Source of the DNA: Mycolicibacterium sp. J2
GTDB lineage: Bacteria; Actinomycetota; Actinomycetes; Mycobacteriales; Mycobacteriaceae
Assembly (NCBI RefSeq): GCF_026240945.1
Contig: NZ_JAPFPY010000020.1
Coordinates: 1 to 64,000 of the forward strand
Reading direction: 5' to 3'
DNA: 64,000 nt
The notes beneath the pieces were generated by a model. The model was not told where the DNA came from, made no database searches, and saw only the letters and a list, made by a program, of their open reading frames with translations. This document shows positions 17,059 to 26,287 of this stretch, piece by piece; position 1 is the first letter of the stretch, and every line of letters begins with the position of its first letter. The translations under genes were made by a program, and so were the position numbers.

Positions 17059-18839
17059 GATGCTTCCAGGTGTCCGGACAGCAAAAGCGTGACCGTCCGA
17101 TGATCGTCGTCGGTGATGTTGGCGCGCGCCGCGTCCAGCTGGGCGTGTTCGTACTCGGAGAAAATGTCGTCCAGTTGCGCGAGCGGACCCGCGTGATCGG
17201 CGATCCACTGCCCAAGAGGCATCTCCTTGCGCAAGTCGCGAAGCCGGTCGGCAACGACCAATTGAACGGGGAGGTGCCGCGGGAAGGCGCGGGCGTTGCT
17301 GCAGTCCAGGCATGCCATGAAGGACTGGCGACATCGTTTCCCGTCGACCGGTGAATGCTCGAAATCGGCGCAGGTGCCCAGCACGGCATCCTGCCCGGAT
17401 CCGTCGTCGTGGCCCTCTGGGTGCATCGTCATGGAACGGCGGGCCAGCGCTTGGGTCACCTGACCATCGAGTGCCTCCCGCACGATGTGGAACCCCTCGT
17501 CGCGCACGGGCTCCATTCGCCCCAGATAGCGCGCCAACGTGCCCGGTGTGTGGGCGGTGGGCGCTCGGACCTGCTCCAGGTAGGTCTTGCGCAGTCGATC
17601 CATACTGATTCCCAGGAGCAACTCGTCGTGCCCAGCATCGCCGGTCAGCCACGGCGCCATCCACCGTCGTCGAGCGACGACTCCGGATGCGGTGCTGCTG
17701 ATTCCGTATCCGAACAGTTTCCGTTCACCGTGGTCGGGTTGGGTGCTGTAGTAGATGAACGCTTGCTGGTTTCCGGTCAGCGTGCGGGCCGGTTCGGTCA
17801 ACTCCAGCAGCACCATGAAGACCCCGTAGGCGGTCGTGAGCGACGTGTTGGCCACCGCGGTGCGCCGATCCTGGCCGCCAAGCGGGCGTAATTCGGGGCG
17901 CAGCGCGGTCACTGGCACCGTCATCACCGATCTCTTCCCACGTCGGGGTTTGTCGGCGCCGAGGAACACGACACCGGGTTCTTCGGGGCTGCTGGCATGG
18001 CGATGCGGGGAGGGTAGCGATTTTAGCGTCGACAAGTTCAGCCCGGTCAGCGCGGCCAGCAGAACACCGAATGCCCATGCCTCGCCCGGGGTCAGATGCA
18101 GCAACGACATGAGACGGCAGCCACCGGCTGCGGTTACCGCCCGACGCGTCACGAATGCCCGTGCACCAGAGGCGGTGCGCGAAAAGTCACCCTCCCGAGC
18201 GCAGTGATCCAGTGCCTCAGCCAGGCTACGGCTCGGGTCCGCGCGAGGAAGGTGATCGAACCGTCCCGCACGGAAGTCGGCGACGATTGCCCAATGAGTC
18301 TGCAGTCGGGTCCGCGCCCGTCGAACCATTCCCCGTGCCACGACGGTGATGCGGCGAAGCTCATCGGCGGAATACGGTTGTCGTGCCGTGTTCGTCTTCG
18401 GGTGACGCACACGCGTGAACGCCTGCCGTGCCTCGTCGGAGACGACGGGACTACAGCGCAGCAGAGTCTTCAGGCCATGCAACGGGCCAGGACCGCTGGG
18501 TACCCGACACGACAGAGCGAGGAGCCGGGCATCCGCGGCAGACAACTCAGCCAGTCCCTTTATTCCAGGCCGGTTGTCGGTCAGCCAGCAGCAAGCATGT
18601 CGGGCGCCCTGCCACAGCGCGCCGGCGCCCCGTAATCGCTTGGATGAGCCCAGCGCACCGGTGGCGTCCTCGAACGCGATCGCAAAGTCGTGACGGATTC
18701 CGTCGTTGGAGGGCAGCGAACCGAAATCGAAGTCCTTTACCTGCGTGCCATCCTCGCTGACGAACGTCACGATCAGCCCGCGTCGCCGCGCTACGGGTCG
18801 CCACGTCGAATCTGGCTGTGCTGCAGCATGACCCGTCAT
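17055..18839 (-). CDS. Tyrosine recombinase-like protein, second in the transposon, atypical active site
   Basis: This 594-residue protein occupies the middle position of the recombinase trio. The region matching the first catalytic arginine reads LTGLNLSTLKSLP, with no arginine. The box II segment reads ISMDRLRKTYLEQ rather than HxLRH. A C-terminal cysteine group (CADFEHSP, KRCRQSF, ACLDCSNARAF) suggests a zinc finger. It may act as a structural partner rather than a full catalyst; that is an inference from the missing residues. Its ATG overlaps the upstream stop (ATGA at 18836-18839), and its own stop overlaps the next start. Confidence 0.8.
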   Translation of the reverse strand: MTGHAAAQPDSTWRPVARRRGLIVTFVSEDGTQVKDFDFGSLPSNDGIRHDFAIAFEDATGALGSSKRLRGAGALWQGARHACCWLTDNRPGIKGLAELSAADARLLALSCRVPSGPGPLHGLKTLLRCSPVVSDEARQAFTRVRHPKTNTARQPYSADELRRITVVARGMVRRARTRLQTHWAIVADFRAGRFDHLPRADPSRSLAEALDHCAREGDFSRTASGARAFVTRRAVTAAGGCRLMSLLHLTPGEAWAFGVLLAALTGLNLSTLKSLPSPHRHASSPEEPGVVFLGADKPRRGKRSVMTVPVTALRPELRPLGGQDRRTAVANTSLTTAYGVFMVLLELTEPARTLTGNQQAFIYYSTQPDHGERKLFGYGISSTASGVVARRRWMAPWLTGDAGHDELLLGISMDRLRKTYLEQVRAPTAHTPGTLARYLGRMEPVRDEGFHIVREALDGQVTQALARRSMTMHPEGHDDGSGQDAVLGTCADFEHSPVDGKRCRQSFMACLDCSNARAFPRHLPVQLVVADRLRDLRKEMPLGQWIADHAGPLAQLDDIFSEYEHAQLDAARANITDDDHRTVTLLLSGHLEAS

Positions 18840-20344
18840 CTTTGAACCGTCAGCACCCGCGACTCACCAAAACCGACTGTTGCGACGAGACGCTCCAGGG
18901 ATTCCCGATCATCGGCATCCATCAGCGCGATGAGCTCCTCGACCTGCAACACCTGAAACGGCTCCAGATAGACGCTGCGCGTGACCTCGGCACTGCGATG
19001 GCCCAGGAGTGTCGCCAGGAGAAACCAGACATCACCGAGCTGATTGCGGAAGTCACGCTGCTCCTCCCTAGTCAACATGTCGGTCCGGCGCCACGCGACG
19101 AACGTGGCAATGCAAAACCAGCGAAGCGCAAAGGAATGCCGCAGCATGTGCGGACGACACCACAGCGGCGAACTTCCAGATTCCGCAAGCGCTTTCGCGG
19201 CTCTGGTGTTCGCGCGGTCGAATGTCTTGTACCAGGCATTTTTGGGGCGAGGTGACCCGTCGTGATTGAGCCACAGCCACATCGGTTCCAGACCATCAGT
19301 GCCTCGGCGGAACAGCTTGATTCGTGTCGATGGCCCGAGTGCGTCCAGCCGGACGGTACGACGCGATCCCTTGTCGTCGACGATCTCCAGTTGCCCATCA
19401 CGCCGAACATGCTCAAGGACCCATCGATCCGCAATCTGCTCGTATCGACCGGCACGCTGCGCGCGAGCGATAGCGCCGGTGCGACTGCCTTCCTGCAGAT
19501 AGAAGTGAACCTGCTGGGCGACGCGACGCCGCATCCAGAAGGTGCGGCCGCTCCCATTCTTCGCGCAACGCGACGCGACGCGGGAACGCAGGAGTCCCTC
19601 CGAACCCGGCTGCGGAACCTCGACGGTCAACATGCTCGACCATTCGCCAATTCGCAAACCCGTCCCGAACAACCCCTCCACGAACGCGACGTCGCGATCC
19701 TCCGTCACTCCCCGCCAACCCTGGCGCGGCAAGCCTTCCAACGTGAAACCACGCAACCCCAGATTGCGCCACAACCGAAATGCCTGCGGAGTAAGCCATT
19801 TGACATCAGATCGGCGCAACCCCGAGGGAGTGCTCTCCAACGCAGCGTGACCCCCTATACCTCCGGAGGTGGCCATCGCACGAGCTCGGACGGGGTTGTC
19901 GATTCCGTGCTGCTCGGCCGCCCACCAGTAGAACCCGCGAATCGCCGCGCGGTCGACGCAAAAAGTATCGGCGCTTACATGCTGAGGGTTCTCCCGAGCC
20001 GATAAACGCCACTCCTTGAAGGCAGCAAGTTCCGAGCGCGACGCCAGATCCCATCGAACGCCCAGGACGTTCAAAAAATCCAGCCAGACCTTCAACGACA
20101 AGGCATAACGGCGCACAGTCGTGGTGGCCCGCCCCCTCACCAGCGGGTCGCGCCAGTAGGCGTTCACCAACGCGTCCGCCCGACCCCACGGATCCAGATA
20201 GAAGGGAGTGCCCTCACGCGCACCGTTGCGCTTCGCCCACACCTCGACATCGCCCAGCCCGGGAACCACGTCATCCACCGGCTCGAATCGGCGAGCGAAA
20301 TCGTAGAAATAAAGAGTCCAACCATTAGCCGTATCACCAGCCAT
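18836..20344 (-). CDS. Tyrosine recombinase, first in the transposon
   Basis: This 502-residue integrase has a full catalytic set: Arg in LFGTGLRIGEWSSM, His-x-x-Arg in RPHMLRHSFALRWF, and His then Tyr in TLLGHRSAEVTRSVYLEPF. The N-terminal region (about residues 70-110, TTTVRRYALSLKVWLDFLN) is the core DNA-binding domain. I chose the ATG at 20344 with GAGG about 10 bases upstream; an in-frame GTG at 20362 would add six residues. It is the lead gene of the element, and its promoter must lie in the short 20345-20441 segment. Confidence 0.85.
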   Translation of the reverse strand: MAGDTANGWTLYFYDFARRFEPVDDVVPGLGDVEVWAKRNGAREGTPFYLDPWGRADALVNAYWRDPLVRGRATTTVRRYALSLKVWLDFLNVLGVRWDLASRSELAAFKEWRLSARENPQHVSADTFCVDRAAIRGFYWWAAEQHGIDNPVRARAMATSGGIGGHAALESTPSGLRRSDVKWLTPQAFRLWRNLGLRGFTLEGLPRQGWRGVTEDRDVAFVEGLFGTGLRIGEWSSMLTVEVPQPGSEGLLRSRVASRCAKNGSGRTFWMRRRVAQQVHFYLQEGSRTGAIARAQRAGRYEQIADRWVLEHVRRDGQLEIVDDKGSRRTVRLDALGPSTRIKLFRRGTDGLEPMWLWLNHDGSPRPKNAWYKTFDRANTRAAKALAESGSSPLWCRPHMLRHSFALRWFCIATFVAWRRTDMLTREEQRDFRNQLGDVWFLLATLLGHRSAEVTRSVYLEPFQVLQVEELIALMDADDRESLERLVATVGFGESRVLTVQR

Positions 20345-20384
20345 CTCCGGTTTTCCTCTCACCTCACGGGCGTTGCCCTCATCA

Positions 20385-20912
20385 TCACCGATACGAATCC
20401 CAGAACGACTTCGACACGCCTGTCGGGCAGTGAACTGGGCACTGGATCCGGCCGGGGCAGTCCACCACCGTCGAGGTGTTCACGAATTCGTCGGCGGCTT
20501 TCTGCAGCGCCGCCGAATCCACCAGTAGCGAATAGGTGGCCGACACCGGCCCACCCGCGTCGGTATTGGCGGTGCAGGCCACGGTGGCCATCGCTCCCTC
20601 CAACCGCACCACCGGCTTGCACGCGCCGGCCGGATAACCCGCCGGGAGCACCCGCATCAGCCGGGACGTCGGGTCACTGGGCGGCGCACCGGTACCCGAC
20701 TGCGACGGCGACGAGCTGGGCTGCGCGGGCGCCGCAGGTGCACCGGAATCACCGGAGGACCGCATCAGCAGGAAGGCCGCTCCGGCGCCGACCGCGGCCA
20801 CCGCCACCACCGCGCCGACGATGATGCCGATGTTCGCGCCGCGCCGCGGGGGCGCCGGCCGCGGAATCACCGGCGGCGGGCCGCCACCATCCCATGACCC
20901 TGGCGTACTCAC
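20385..20912 (-). CDS. Mycobacterial membrane protein, 3' end lost at the transposon junction
   Basis: A proline-rich cytoplasmic N-terminus is followed by one membrane helix (IGIIVGAVVAVAAVGAGAAF, about residues 29-48), a Ser/Pro linker and an extracellular domain. That domain breaks off: after VVDCPGRIQ the family, as I remember it, continues SPGPWRRN and on for about 50 residues, but here it reads CPVHCPTGVSKSFWDSYR and stops. The change of sequence is at about 20441. The start is GTG with a strong GGAGG. The truncated product may still be made but lacks its C-terminus, including residues after the CPG cysteine. Function unknown. Confidence 0.7.
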   Translation of the reverse strand: MSTPGSWDGGGPPPVIPRPAPPRRGANIGIIVGAVVAVAAVGAGAAFLLMRSSGDSGAPAAPAQPSSSPSQSGTGAPPSDPTSRLMRVLPAGYPAGACKPVVRLEGAMATVACTANTDAGGPVSATYSLLVDSAALQKAADEFVNTSTVVDCPGRIQCPVHCPTGVSKSFWDSYR

Positions 20913-20944
20913 GCAGGAACCTCCTTGGCAGTCACCCCACCAAA

Positions 20945-21880
20945 CTAAGCGATGGACAGCGCAATACCGTCCAGGATGTCGTGCTCACTGACGACGAGTT
21001 CGTCGATGCCGGCCAGCTCACCCAGCACCGCGGCCAACTCCTCGACGATGATCGCGCCGCCGCCGATGACATCGGCGCGGCCCTCGTGCATCGGCCCCAG
21101 CGCGGCACGCTCGGCCGCGCTCATCCGGATCAGGGTGTCACACGTTGCCAGCAGATCGCCGAACCCCGTGCGCGACAAGTGGATCAGCTGTGGGTCGTAC
21201 ACCTGCAGGCCATGTGTGAGTGCCGCCAGCGTGGTGAACGTCCCGGCCACCCCCACCCAGGTCGCGGCCCGACCTACCGGCACCGCCCGCAGCGCGTCGT
21301 CCAACCGTTCGCGCACCAAGGCGCGCGCCTCCCCGATCTCGGCGGCGGTAGGCGGATCCGTCTGCAGGAAGCGCTCTTTGATCCGCACACAGCCGATATC
21401 GGCCGAATAGCTGGCGGTCACGGCGGACTCACCGAGTACCAGTTCGGTGGAGCCACCACCGAGGTCGACCACGACGAAAGGCCCTGCGGCAGGGTCGAGT
21501 TCGCCGACCGCCCCGCGGAAGGACAGCTCCGCTTCCTGGGTGCCGGTGATCACCTCGGCCACCGTGCCCGGCACCACCTCGCCCAGCAGGCGGGCCGTCA
21601 TCGCGAAGAACTCGTCCCGGTTGGCGGCGTCGCGGGCAGCCGAGGTGGCGACCATCCGCACCCGCTCGACACCGCGGGCGCTCATGGTCTTCGCGTAGTC
21701 GGCCAGCGCGGCTTCGGTGCGGGCCAAGGCGGCCGGGGCGAACTCGCCGGTCGCGTCGACACCCTCACCGAGGCGCACGATGCGCATCTCACGGTGCACG
21801 TCCCGCAGTCCGCCAGGTTCGGCGTCGGCGATGAGCAACCGGATGGAGTTGGTACCGCAGTCCACGGCCCCTACTCTCAC
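20945..21880 (-). CDS. ppx2: Exopolyphosphatase / Ppx-GppA phosphatase
   Basis: This 311-residue ASKHA-fold phosphatase acts on polyphosphate or pppGpp. The N-terminal P-loop-like motif is VDCGTNSIRLLIAD, and the second phosphate motif is FVVVDLGGGSTELVLG (about residue 131). It corresponds by position and sequence to M. tuberculosis Rv1026. The GTG start at 21880 overlaps the stop of the DUF501 gene (GTGA) and has GGAGG 7 bases upstream. It is the last intact gene of the eno-ftsB-DUF501-ppx operon. Confidence 0.93.
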   Translation of the reverse strand: MRVGAVDCGTNSIRLLIADAEPGGLRDVHREMRIVRLGEGVDATGEFAPAALARTEAALADYAKTMSARGVERVRMVATSAARDAANRDEFFAMTARLLGEVVPGTVAEVITGTQEAELSFRGAVGELDPAAGPFVVVDLGGGSTELVLGESAVTASYSADIGCVRIKERFLQTDPPTAAEIGEARALVRERLDDALRAVPVGRAATWVGVAGTFTTLAALTHGLQVYDPQLIHLSRTGFGDLLATCDTLIRMSAAERAALGPMHEGRADVIGGGAIIVEELAAVLGELAGIDELVVSEHDILDGIALSIA

Positions 21881-22398
21881 GTCCACACCTCCGGGTCCAG
21901 GATGCCGGCCATCGCGGGTTCGACGGCCAGCAGTGCGAGAGCTTCGTCGCCGAACGGGTTCACGCCGGGCCCCTTGGCCAACGCGTGGGCCATCAGCACA
22001 TGCAGGCATTTCACCCGGTCCGGCATACCGCCGCCGGAGAACGTGGTGCCCAGCGATTCGATGGCATCGCGTTCGGCCAGATAGGACTCGTGCGCACGCC
22101 GGTAACCGGCGGCCAGCTCGGTGTCGGCGGCCAGCCGCTCGGTCATCTCCCGCATCAACCCCGAGGATTCCAACCGGCTGGCGGCCGCGGTCAGGGCGGG
22201 ATGGGTCAGGTAGTACAGCGTCGGGAACGGGGTGCCGTCGGGCAGCCGCGGTGCGGTCTTGACGACACCCGGTTCCCCGTTCGGGCAGCGGTAGGCGATC
22301 TCCAGGACACCGCGCGGCTCGCGCCCGAGCTGCTGGGCGACGGCATCCAGATCCGCTGGCTCAACCACCGGCGGGCGGGGGTCCGGCCGGCGGGGCAT
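21877..22398 (-). CDS. DUF501 family protein
   Basis: This 173-residue conserved actinobacterial protein (Rv1025-like) has the family motifs YRCPNGEPGVVKTAPRLPDG and FPTLYYLTHPAL, and a C-terminal cysteine in GMPDRVKCLHVLMAHAL. Function unknown; it is always found between divIC and ppx. The start is unclear. The ATG at 22398 overlaps ftsB by 38 bases; a GTG at 22368 would nearly remove the overlap and better matches the conserved N-terminus (EPADLDAVAQQLGREPRG). Confidence 0.9.
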   Translation of the reverse strand: MPRRPDPRPPVVEPADLDAVAQQLGREPRGVLEIAYRCPNGEPGVVKTAPRLPDGTPFPTLYYLTHPALTAAASRLESSGLMREMTERLAADTELAAGYRRAHESYLAERDAIESLGTTFSGGGMPDRVKCLHVLMAHALAKGPGVNPFGDEALALLAVEPAMAGILDPEVWT

Positions 22399-23041
22399 CC
22401 GGGCCGGGCGGGGGGCCCGGCGGGGGTGTCATGACCGGCGAAATACCATGCGGCGCATCGGCAATGGTGTGCCATAACGCGGTGTACCAGGGATCGTTGG
22501 ACTTCACCGGCGTCTCCGCGGCGCCCGGGGCGGCCGGCTGGGCCGCCGACGGAGGGAGCTGCACCTGGTACGGGATGTCACCGGGCATGACGAAGCCCAG
22601 GCGTTCCCGCGCCTGCGCGGCGATGAACACCGGATCGGCAAGTTTCACCTTCTGCTGCTCAAGATCTTCGATCTGCGAACGTAACTGCGTTTCAGCTGCT
22701 TTGAGCTGGTTCATCTCCGCGCGCTGCGCGAAGTAGGTGCGGACCGGCCCGGCGATGGTGAGCGTCAGCACGCACACCACCACCGCCAGGATCGCCGCTC
22801 GCCGGGCGGCCGACCCGAACCGCTGCTCGGACTGGGTGTCCAGCGATTCGGCGGCCGCCTTGCGAATCGACTCGGCGACGCTGTCGCCGACCGGTTCGAG
22901 GGATTCGGCCGGGTCCTGCCCCGCCTCGGCCGGCCGCGGCTCGATCCGACGCGGAACGGCACGCGACCGGGCGGCACCCGGCTTACCCGGCCGGGGGGCC
23001 GGGCCTCGCCGCCGCTGGTCGGGCCGTTTCGCGTCGGGCAT
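22361..23041 (-). CDS. ftsB: FtsB/DivIC-family septum protein
   Basis: This 226-residue single-pass membrane protein belongs to the divisome. The cytoplasmic N-terminus is basic and proline-rich (residues 1-80). It is followed by one membrane helix (AAILAVVVCVLTLTIAGPV, about 81-99) and an extracellular coiled coil (YFAQRAEMNQLKAAETQLRS then IEDLEQQKVKL, about 103-133). The conserved block DPVFIAAQARERLGFVMPGD ends the DivIC domain. A Pro-rich tail follows. It lies 10 bases after eno, equivalent to Rv1024. Confidence 0.92.
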   Translation of the reverse strand: MPDAKRPDQRRRGPAPRPGKPGAARSRAVPRRIEPRPAEAGQDPAESLEPVGDSVAESIRKAAAESLDTQSEQRFGSAARRAAILAVVVCVLTLTIAGPVRTYFAQRAEMNQLKAAETQLRSQIEDLEQQKVKLADPVFIAAQARERLGFVMPGDIPYQVQLPPSAAQPAAPGAAETPVKSNDPWYTALWHTIADAPHGISPVMTPPPGPPPGPDAPPAGPPPAGG

Positions 23042-23051
23042 AGGTGCGAAG

Positions 23052-24353
<1,302 letters not shown>

Positions 24354-24420
24354 TTATGACGGGCGTGACGGGTCATGCGCTCGACCAAGAGCCTAAAGGG
24401 TGGGGTCGCCGACGGCGCCT

Positions 24421-25173
24421 TCAGAGTGGGTGCCCTGCGGCATACGCCGTCGCCCAGTCCCGCACCGTGCGGGCGTACTGGTCGGAAAGGTTGTACGCCC
24501 GCAACGCGTCCATCCAGCCGCGCGGCTTGGACAGGTCCTTTCCGCGCCAGCACAGGTACCCGGCCGCCGACAGCGCGGCGTCGTCGATGTTGTCCGGGCT
24601 GACCACGCCGTCGTTGTTGGCATCCACGCCGTAGAGCCGCCAGGTCTCGGGGATGAACTGCATGGGCCCCATCGCGCGGTCCATGGTGGCATCACCGTCG
24701 AGCTTGCCCCCGTCGGTGTCCGGGATCTTCATGTTGCCCATGGTGCCGTCCAGCTGCACCCCGCGGATCGGCGGCCGCACGTCACCGTTGGGCGCGATGA
24801 CTGCCCCGCGGTAGGTGCCGTGGTGGCTTTCGACCATGCCGATCCCGGCCAGGGTGGTCCACGCGAGATTGCAGGTGGGGTTCTCCACCTGGGCGACCCG
24901 CGCGGCGTAGGCGTACGCCTCCAGGGCCGTCACCGGGATACCCAGTGCGGGCGCGCGTTCGGCAGCCCAGGCGTGCAGAGCGTCGGCGGGCCGCCCCTTG
25001 GCGTGGGTGTCGACCAACGGCACCGGATCACCAGCCGGCGGCGGGACCCCGTCGGGAATCGGGATGCCGGTCTGCCAGGAACAGCTCGAGGCCATCAACA
25101 GGGCTGTCGCGCCGATCACCACGACAGCCCGCAGCCAACGCACTGGCGACACCGGACTCCTCAAACCGCTCAA
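24421..25173 (-). CDS. lpqU: Lipoprotein LpqU, lytic transglycosylase-like
   Basis: This 250-residue exported lipoprotein has a signal peptide ending in lipobox LLMASSC (cysteine about residue 31). The SLT-type lysozyme fold contains the catalytic glutamate in GIGMVESHHGTYRG (about 115) and the motif AMGPMQFIPETWRLYG (about 166). A calcium-loop-like DANNDGVVSPDNID follows. It would cleave peptidoglycan glycan strands at the outer face of the membrane. It lies 79 bases upstream of eno on the same strand, equivalent to Rv1022. Confidence 0.92.
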   Translation of the reverse strand: MSGLRSPVSPVRWLRAVVVIGATALLMASSCSWQTGIPIPDGVPPPAGDPVPLVDTHAKGRPADALHAWAAERAPALGIPVTALEAYAYAARVAQVENPTCNLAWTTLAGIGMVESHHGTYRGAVIAPNGDVRPPIRGVQLDGTMGNMKIPDTDGGKLDGDATMDRAMGPMQFIPETWRLYGVDANNDGVVSPDNIDDAALSAAGYLCWRGKDLSKPRGWMDALRAYNLSDQYARTVRDWATAYAAGHPL

Positions 25174-25280
25174 CTTGATGCCATCGTCCCATGCGCGGGC
25201 TGTGATGCCCCTCAGCGCTCATCGGGTTGGCGGCCGACCCCCTTGCCCCAGGCACCCCTGATAAGGTACGCCACACCTAT

Positions 25281-25296
25281 CTTTGGCAAGGCAAAG
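25281..25296. promoter_or_regulatory. Possible iron-regulator site upstream of efeU
   Basis: CTTTG-GCAAGG-CAAAG is an inverted repeat 33 bases before the efeU ribosome-binding region. It only loosely resembles the mycobacterial IdeR box (TTAGGTTAGGCTAACCTAA). Iron control of the operon is expected from its function, but this site is a weak match. Confidence 0.25.
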
Positions 25297-25328
25297 CTCA
25301 ATAAGCACTGGGTAGCGAGGACACCACC

Positions 25329-26276
25329 ATGACGGCTTTGGCAGGACATCCGGCCACGCTGCTCGCCGCCGCACCCAACCTCACCTCACAGCTTTTCGGC
25401 AGCGGGCTCATAGGTCTGCGCGAAGGTCTGGAAACCAGCATCGTCGTCTCGATCCTGGTGGCGTTTCTGGTCAAATCCGGCCGCCGTGACGCCCTCAAAT
25501 GGGTGTGGCTCGGCGTCGCCGGCGCCATCGCGATGACCATCGGCGTGTTTCTCACCATCCAGTTCAGCGCCTACACGGTGTCTGGGTTGGGCGCCGAAGC
25601 CATCGCCGGCGTGGCGTCCCTGGTCGCCGTCGCGATCGTCACGACGATGGTGCTCTGGATGAAAGCGGCGGCCGCGACGATGTCGGGCGAACTGCGCACC
25701 AATATGGCCAGGGCCTTGGAGACCGGCGGATTGGCCGTCACGGCCCTGGCCTTCCTGGCCGTGGGCCGGGAAGGCGTCGAGACCGCGCTGTTCATGGTGG
25801 GCTTCGCCGAGGCCGAGACCCTGTGGCCGCTGGTCGGTCTGGTGGTCGGGGTGCTCATCGCGATCGCGATCGCCTACGCGATGTACGCCGGGGCGGTCCG
25901 CGTCAACCTGGCCAGCTTCTTCAAGTACACGGCCGTGTTCCTCATCCTCGTCGCCGCCGGCATCCTGTCCTACGGCGTCGGTGCACTGCAGACGGTCGGC
26001 TGGTTGCCCGGCCTGGCCAGCAAGGCCTTCGACATCAGCTCCTGGTTCAACTGGTCGTCGTGGTACGGACAGGTCATCCAGGGCGTCTTCAACGTCACGC
26101 CCACCCCCACCGTGCTGCAGTTCGGTGCGTGGCTGGCGTATCTGGTCATCGTGCTGGCCGTGTTCCTGCGTCCGACGGGAGTGCCGGCCAAGCGTGCCGA
26201 CGCACCCCAGCCCGACGGCTCCTCGTCTGACACGGTTCCGGCTCCGGAACCGTCCACCACCGCAGAAAAGCACTGA
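25329..26276 (+). CDS. efeU: Iron permease EfeU (FTR1 family)
   Basis: This 315-residue inner-membrane iron permease has seven or so hydrophobic segments. Both REXXE-type iron-binding motifs are present: GLREGLETSIVVS (about residue 30) and GREGVETALFMVG (about 147). It carries iron across the membrane after EfeO/EfeB handling. GCGAGGA lies 8 bases before the ATG. The C-terminus is a Pro/Ser-rich cytoplasmic tail. First gene of efeUOB. Confidence 0.95.
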   Translation: MTALAGHPATLLAAAPNLTSQLFGSGLIGLREGLETSIVVSILVAFLVKSGRRDALKWVWLGVAGAIAMTIGVFLTIQFSAYTVSGLGAEAIAGVASLVAVAIVTTMVLWMKAAAATMSGELRTNMARALETGGLAVTALAFLAVGREGVETALFMVGFAEAETLWPLVGLVVGVLIAIAIAYAMYAGAVRVNLASFFKYTAVFLILVAAGILSYGVGALQTVGWLPGLASKAFDISSWFNWSSWYGQVIQGVFNVTPTPTVLQFGAWLAYLVIVLAVFLRPTGVPAKRADAPQPDGSSSDTVPAPEPSTTAEKH

Positions 26277-26287
26277 AAGGTCGCCCC

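Larger units (their letters stand above)
14275..20441 (-). mobile_element. Tn554/RIT-like transposon with three tyrosine recombinases and a small accessory gene
   Basis: Four genes read leftwards, each pair overlapping by ATGA (18836-18839, 17055-17058, 14917-14920). Three encode large tyrosine-recombinase-like proteins (502, 594 and 713 residues), and the last encodes a small HTH/coiled-coil protein. Tn554 encodes TnpA, TnpB (recombinases) and TnpC (small); RIT elements carry three recombinases in a row. This element combines both features. The right end is set at about 20441, where the reading frame of the neighbouring membrane-protein gene turns into unrelated sequence, only about 100 bases from the first recombinase start. 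The left end is uncertain, somewhere in the gene-free 14275-14512. I found no convincing terminal inverted repeats. Confidence 0.75.

Noticed and set aside
17055-17664. Extension of the third recombinase upstream to 17664
   Set aside because: It overlaps the middle recombinase in another frame and has no conserved sequence; the ATGA overlap at 17055-17058 gives a clear start.
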